Assembly: GCA_016192075.1 (NCBI GenBank) | Contig: JACPUU010000021.1 | Location: 124,001 to 188,000 of the forward strand | DNA: 64,000 nucleotides | Reading direction: 5' to 3' | Origin: Bacteroidota bacterium | GTDB taxonomy: Bacteria; Bacteroidota; Bacteroidia; Flavobacteriales_D; Crocinitomicaceae | Shown: positions 61,029-64,000 of the stretch, piece by piece | Layout: the number at the start of each line of letters is the position of its first letter | Position numbering within the stretch: the stretch's first letter is position 1 | Program-made: the position numbers and the translations under genes | Notes under the pieces: model-generated | Seen by the model: only the letters and a program-made list of their open reading frames with translations | Databases searched by the model: none | What the model was told of the DNA's origin: nothing

Positions 61029-61754
61029 TTATGCTTGTTTAGAACCCAGCACATACCTGAGTGCAACACCGGCAGAAGGATACCAATTGAATTTTAGGGC
61101 GTTTTTTGATCCCAGTTCATTGGCCGGATCATTGTAGTAACTATGCGCAACGGGTATATTCATGTTGCCAACTGCCTGTGCATTTATTCCAATAATGAAA
61201 CGATAAAATGGTACATCCAGGGAAGCGCCCAATGCCAAACCGGTAGAAACATAATGCGTTTTGGAAGTAACATCCATGTATTCCGGATTTGTATAATAGG
61301 TATCTGGCAAGCCTGATTCCGGCGGGTAAGCGCTGTAATTCCAGTTACCATATTCATCCCTTATCTGAAAGTTGCTTGATGAAAAATTATAGCCCTGCAT
61401 ATAACCCAGCACCAAATCAGCGTGCAGCGAAATCAAGTCCCATTTCAATTTGCGCTCAACACCACACCGTATATCAAAAAGCTGATCTCCCTGGGAATAA
61501 AAACGCTTATCCATTTTTAAACTATCTGAAAGAATTAACTCTTTTTGGCTGACCTCGTCGGAATAAAAATGTCCGGTAGACGCCCCAAGCCGGAGTGTGT
61601 AAAACGTATTCAGCGGCTGTCTGAATTCCAGCTGCAGCCTGCTTTCATACATCATTGACAGCCTTATGCCAATATCTGGTTTTAATTGTGCTTTTAAACC
61701 GGTTGACGTTACTGCATACAGCAGTGCTATCAACATTTTGTGAGGTGTTTTCAT
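61029..61754 (-). CDS. Predicted outer-membrane beta-barrel protein
   Basis: A 241-residue protein with a signal peptide (cleavage probably after GLKAQ) and alternating hydrophobic/polar strands (DIGIRLSMMYESRLQLEF, YVSTGLALGASLDVPFYRF, SAGVALRYVLG). The pattern suits an 8-10 strand outer-membrane barrel, but the last residues (LGSKQA) do not end in Phe, which is unusual. The loops are rich in Tyr and Asn. Function unknown. Confidence 0.65.
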   Translation of the reverse strand: MKTPHKMLIALLYAVTSTGLKAQLKPDIGIRLSMMYESRLQLEFRQPLNTFYTLRLGASTGHFYSDEVSQKELILSDSLKMDKRFYSQGDQLFDIRCGVERKLKWDLISLHADLVLGYMQGYNFSSSNFQIRDEYGNWNYSAYPPESGLPDTYYTNPEYMDVTSKTHYVSTGLALGASLDVPFYRFIIGINAQAVGNMNIPVAHSYYNDPANELGSKNALKFNWYPSAGVALRYVLGSKQA

Positions 61755-62082
61755 ACAAATGGATTTTTAGCTGCAACGACAACAACATGCCGTTTCTTGT
61801 ATTTCAAATTCAACTTTTTTATTGCATAAATTCCTCAAAAAAATTATTGTGCTACAGGCCTGAAATTTTTAACTGCCCGATTTTTCGAACTACTTTTTAC
61901 AGCCGGTAACACCCTTTTTTCAGGTTGATTTTCTCATTTTGAAAATTATTTTTTTAAAATGAAAATGCTTTCGTCGAATGATGCTTGACTCATACCGCGT
62001 AAATCCGTAACTTGAAAAAAACCTGAAAAACAGGAACGGAAATTGCAGCGGAAACCGTCCTATCACTTTAACCCTTTGTAGT
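61755..62082. other. 328-bp gap between divergent genes
   Basis: An AT-rich region that should hold the divergent promoters. No exact TAnnTTTG is visible on either strand; a stretch of A and T (61940-61970) is the only notable composition. I see no ORF or RNA gene. Confidence 0.5.
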
Positions 62083-62607
62083 ATGAAACAGACAACCAAA
62101 ATGACGAGCATTTTACTTGCAGCAACCTGTATAATGGCAGCGTGCCAGAAAGAAAAAGGAACAGGTTTTATGAACATTCGTATGGTAGATGTACCGGTAA
62201 ACTTTGATGAAGTTAATGTAGAGGTTGAACAAATTAAAGTACACCACAGCGGGTCAGGTTGGCTGGACCTGGCAACCAACGCGGGAGTATATGATCTGCT
62301 GGATTTGCAAAATGGCGTTTCAGCGGCGCTGGTTACCGGTGAAGAATTGCCGGTTGGTCATCTGACCCAAATGCGCCTGATACTTGGCGATGACAACACC
62401 GTGATGGTGGATAGTACCTACTTTCCACTGATACTATCAAGCCAGGACAAATCCGGATTAAAACTAAATCTGAATACAGACATCGATGTGAATGATTCGG
62501 TGGAAGTTGTATTTGATTTTGACGCCGAAAAATCTATTGTCATAGAAGGTAACAACACCTTTCGGCTAAAGCCGGTATTACACCTGGAAAGTGTACTGTT
62601 TTTCTAA
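62083..62607 (+). CDS. DUF4382 lipoprotein
   Basis: A 174-residue lipoprotein (lipobox MAAC at Cys21). The mature part matches the DUF4382 pattern: MNIRMVDVPVNFDEVNVEVEQIKVH, WLDLATNAGVYDLLDLQNG, LVTGEELPVGHLTQMRLILG and a closing RLKPVLHLE. This family is common in Bacteroidota and Proteobacteria and its function is unknown. A strong terminator follows 20 nt downstream. Confidence 0.85.
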   Translation: MKQTTKMTSILLAATCIMAACQKEKGTGFMNIRMVDVPVNFDEVNVEVEQIKVHHSGSGWLDLATNAGVYDLLDLQNGVSAALVTGEELPVGHLTQMRLILGDDNTVMVDSTYFPLILSSQDKSGLKLNLNTDIDVNDSVEVVFDFDAEKSIVIEGNNTFRLKPVLHLESVLFF

Positions 62608-62626
62608 GGACTGACAGTACCAGCTC

Positions 62627-62670
62627 CCTCCGCATCACATACCCTTGCGTTGTGATGCGGAGGCTTTTTT
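62627..62670 (+). terminator. Intrinsic terminator after the DUF4382 gene
   Basis: A 13-bp perfect stem CCTCCGCATCACA/TGTGATGCGGAGG with an 11-nt loop and six T. Confidence 0.9.
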
Positions 62671-62771
62671 CTGCGTAAATCTATGTACCGGAAAATCTGC
62701 AAAGAGCACGATGCAGGGAGAAAAACTGTAATTCCGTTTTTTCAAATAGCTTATCAGCTTGTTTCATTTCT

Positions 62772-62779
62772 TATCTTTG
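62772..62779 (+). promoter_or_regulatory. DUF2007 gene promoter -7 element
   Basis: TATCTTTG, full consensus, ending 6 nt before the ATG at 62786. This leaves almost no leader. Confidence 0.5.
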
Positions 62780-62785
62780 AAAGAG

Positions 62786-63235
62786 ATGGCCCTGATAACT
62801 GTTAAAACTTTTGATAACTCAATTGATGCCTACCTGCTCAAATCAAAGCTGGAAAGTGAAGGTATTGTCTGTTATTTGTTTGATGAGCACACCGTTTCTG
62901 TGAATCCGTTATACAACGTAACTGTGGGTGGTATCAAATTAAAAATCAACGAAGCCGATCTTGAAAAAGCGCAGCAGGTTTATGCTGAAATTCAGGCCTC
63001 ACCCTATACTGATGACAAAGGCAATGCCATTCAATGCCCCAATTGTCAGTCCATTGATTTGTTTACCGGTTACGATGCGCGCAAAGGTGTAAAAGGATTT
63101 TTTTCAACGCTGGGCGCTTTGCTGCTTACCTTTGTTCCTGCTTATTCCAAAAAAATGTACAAGTGCAAAAAATGCGGAACGGCGTTTAAGCATCCCGTAC
63201 CGCCAGAAAACAAAGCCGGTAATTCAGTGGATTAG
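62786..63235 (+). CDS. DUF2007-domain protein with a C-terminal zinc ribbon
   Basis: A 149-residue protein. The N-terminal DUF2007 (putative signal-transducing) domain spans ALITVKTFDNSIDAYLLKSKLESEGIVC and GGIKLKINEADLEKAQQVY. A zinc ribbon follows with CPNCQS and CKKCGTAF, and between them a hydrophobic segment (FFSTLGALLLTFVPAYS) that could be a membrane helix. I took the ATG at 62786 because the family begins there and the -7 element lies just upstream. Function unknown. Confidence 0.85.
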   Translation: MALITVKTFDNSIDAYLLKSKLESEGIVCYLFDEHTVSVNPLYNVTVGGIKLKINEADLEKAQQVYAEIQASPYTDDKGNAIQCPNCQSIDLFTGYDARKGVKGFFSTLGALLLTFVPAYSKKMYKCKKCGTAFKHPVPPENKAGNSVD

Positions 63236-63309
63236 TGCCTTTTATTTGGTCAAAATCACTTTTTTTTATACCTTGGATCATACGCTTTGCTTATTAACCC
63301 ATTGAGCTT

Positions 63310-64000
63310 ATGAATCTGCACCTTTCTCCAAAAGCACTGCCCCGCAACCTGGGTATTCTGGGCATCACCCTGCCTTTTATTTTATGGATCGGACAAGGGC
63401 TTGCTCCATCTATCAGTCATTATTATTACTCTGACCTGGGCATTTATTTCACCGGTGTATTATTTGCGTTTGGTTTGTTTCTTTACGCTTACAAAGGGTA
63501 TAAACCCACCACTGAAAAAATCTCAGACAACGCTATATGCAACGCGGCCGGCATCTGTGCCATAGCAACCGCACTGATACCCACTTCTTTTAAAACAGAG
63601 GAACTCGTGCCTTATGATTTTCTGACCAAGGGCGGACCCAATGCACACAACAATGATATTGCAGGCATTATTCACTTAAGTTGTGCAGGCCTGTTCCTGA
63701 TCATTATGGGCTACCTTGCTTTTTTTCGTTTTACAATGAGTGGAAAAAGCAAATCAGCCTATTATGCCCGGCGTTTTTATTTGTATCGCATTTGCGGTGT
63801 TATGGTTTGGATTTCTATTGCCTTGATGGCTGCTGATTTTGTTTACAAACACTTCAACCACCAGCTCTTTTTCAGCCCTTACGACGTGTACTTTGGTGAA
63901 CTCATTGCCCTCGTTTTCTTTGGCACCGCATGGCTTGTCAAAAGTCAGATTAAGTTGCTGAAATATGTTGGCCTGGTGAGTGATGAAGAACTCAACCAGA
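63310..64000 (+). CDS. Polytopic membrane protein, truncated by the window end
   Basis: The frame opens at ATG 63310 and is open to the last base: 230 codons. It shows about five or six membrane helices (NLGILGITLPFILWIGQGL, GIYFTGVLFAFGLFLYAYK, ICNAAGICAIATALIP, IIHLSCAGLFLIIMGYLAFF, ICGVMVWISIALMAADFVY) with short loops. The arrangement resembles DUF998-like membrane proteins, which is tentative. No transporter or enzyme motif is visible. Confidence 0.7.
   Translation, partial: MNLHLSPKALPRNLGILGITLPFILWIGQGLAPSISHYYYSDLGIYFTGVLFAFGLFLYAYKGYKPTTEKISDNAICNAAGICAIATALIPTSFKTEELVPYDFLTKGGPNAHNNDIAGIIHLSCAGLFLIIMGYLAFFRFTMSGKSKSAYYARRFYLYRICGVMVWISIALMAADFVYKHFNHQLFFSPYDVYFGELIALVFFGTAWLVKSQIKLLKYVGLVSDEELNQ

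Overview
The window comes from a member of the Bacteroidota, probably a gliding or type IX secretion (T9SS) lineage near the Flavobacteriia. Four proteins carry C-terminal T9SS type A sorting modules (1-1107, 19895-22099, 33346-34911, 43581-46385). A gldH gene sits in the usual ricT/holB neighbourhood, and a GldJ-like lipoprotein lies near 58 kb. Promoters fit the Bacteroidota form (TTTG, about 17-22 nt, then TAnnTTTG). Start codons have no visible Shine-Dalgarno sequence. The window is chromosomal and mixes housekeeping genes with many secreted proteins and lipoproteins of unknown function. No prophage, insertion sequence, CRISPR array or rRNA gene is visible.

Layout. 0-9 kb: end of a T9SS cargo, a DUF4296 lipoprotein with dihydroorotase (pyrC), a polyprenol-phosphate mannosyltransferase, a choice-of-anchor B beta-propeller protein, an OmpA-type lipoprotein, an orphan BlaI-type repressor and a HigB/HigA-type toxin-antitoxin pair. 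9-14.4 kb: a minus-strand run holB, leucine-rich repeat protein, metallophosphoesterase, ricT, gldH. 14.5-19 kb: unknown coiled-coil protein, EamA transporter, tandem universal stress protein, small envelope proteins. 19-28 kb: a CotH-kinase operon, two SpoIIE-type phosphatases (one with a beta-propeller sensor) and an HGSNAT-like acyltransferase. 28.5-32.3 kb: leuS with large in-frame insertions. 32.4-36 kb: a six-repeat DWDYWE protein, a haem/copper-type T9SS protein and dxr. 36-38.6 kb: tandem paralogous envelope proteins. 38.7-43.5 kb: tRNA-Leu, tig, clpP, clpX and a 2OG-Fe(II) oxygenase. 43.6-51 kb: a large T9SS protein, tRNA-Ser within broken tRNA copies, a TPR-SpoIIE phosphatase and an orphan LytS-type histidine kinase. 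51-64 kb: small lipoproteins, a SUFU-domain protein, pepT, the GldJ-like protein, dispersed repeats, a GNAT enzyme, DUF4382 and DUF2007 proteins, and a membrane protein cut by the window end.

The most striking feature is leuS. An apparently intact DUF559 nuclease domain, preceded by a 42-bp repeat cassette and bounded by GC-rich palindromes, interrupts the start of the editing domain without breaking the frame. Two further palindromic inserts lie downstream in the same gene. The next best signals are a pair of 41-nt tandem hairpins with compensatory stem changes upstream of tig, 5'-truncated tRNA-Ser copies with a palindrome in place of the D-arm, and the DWDYWE repeat protein.
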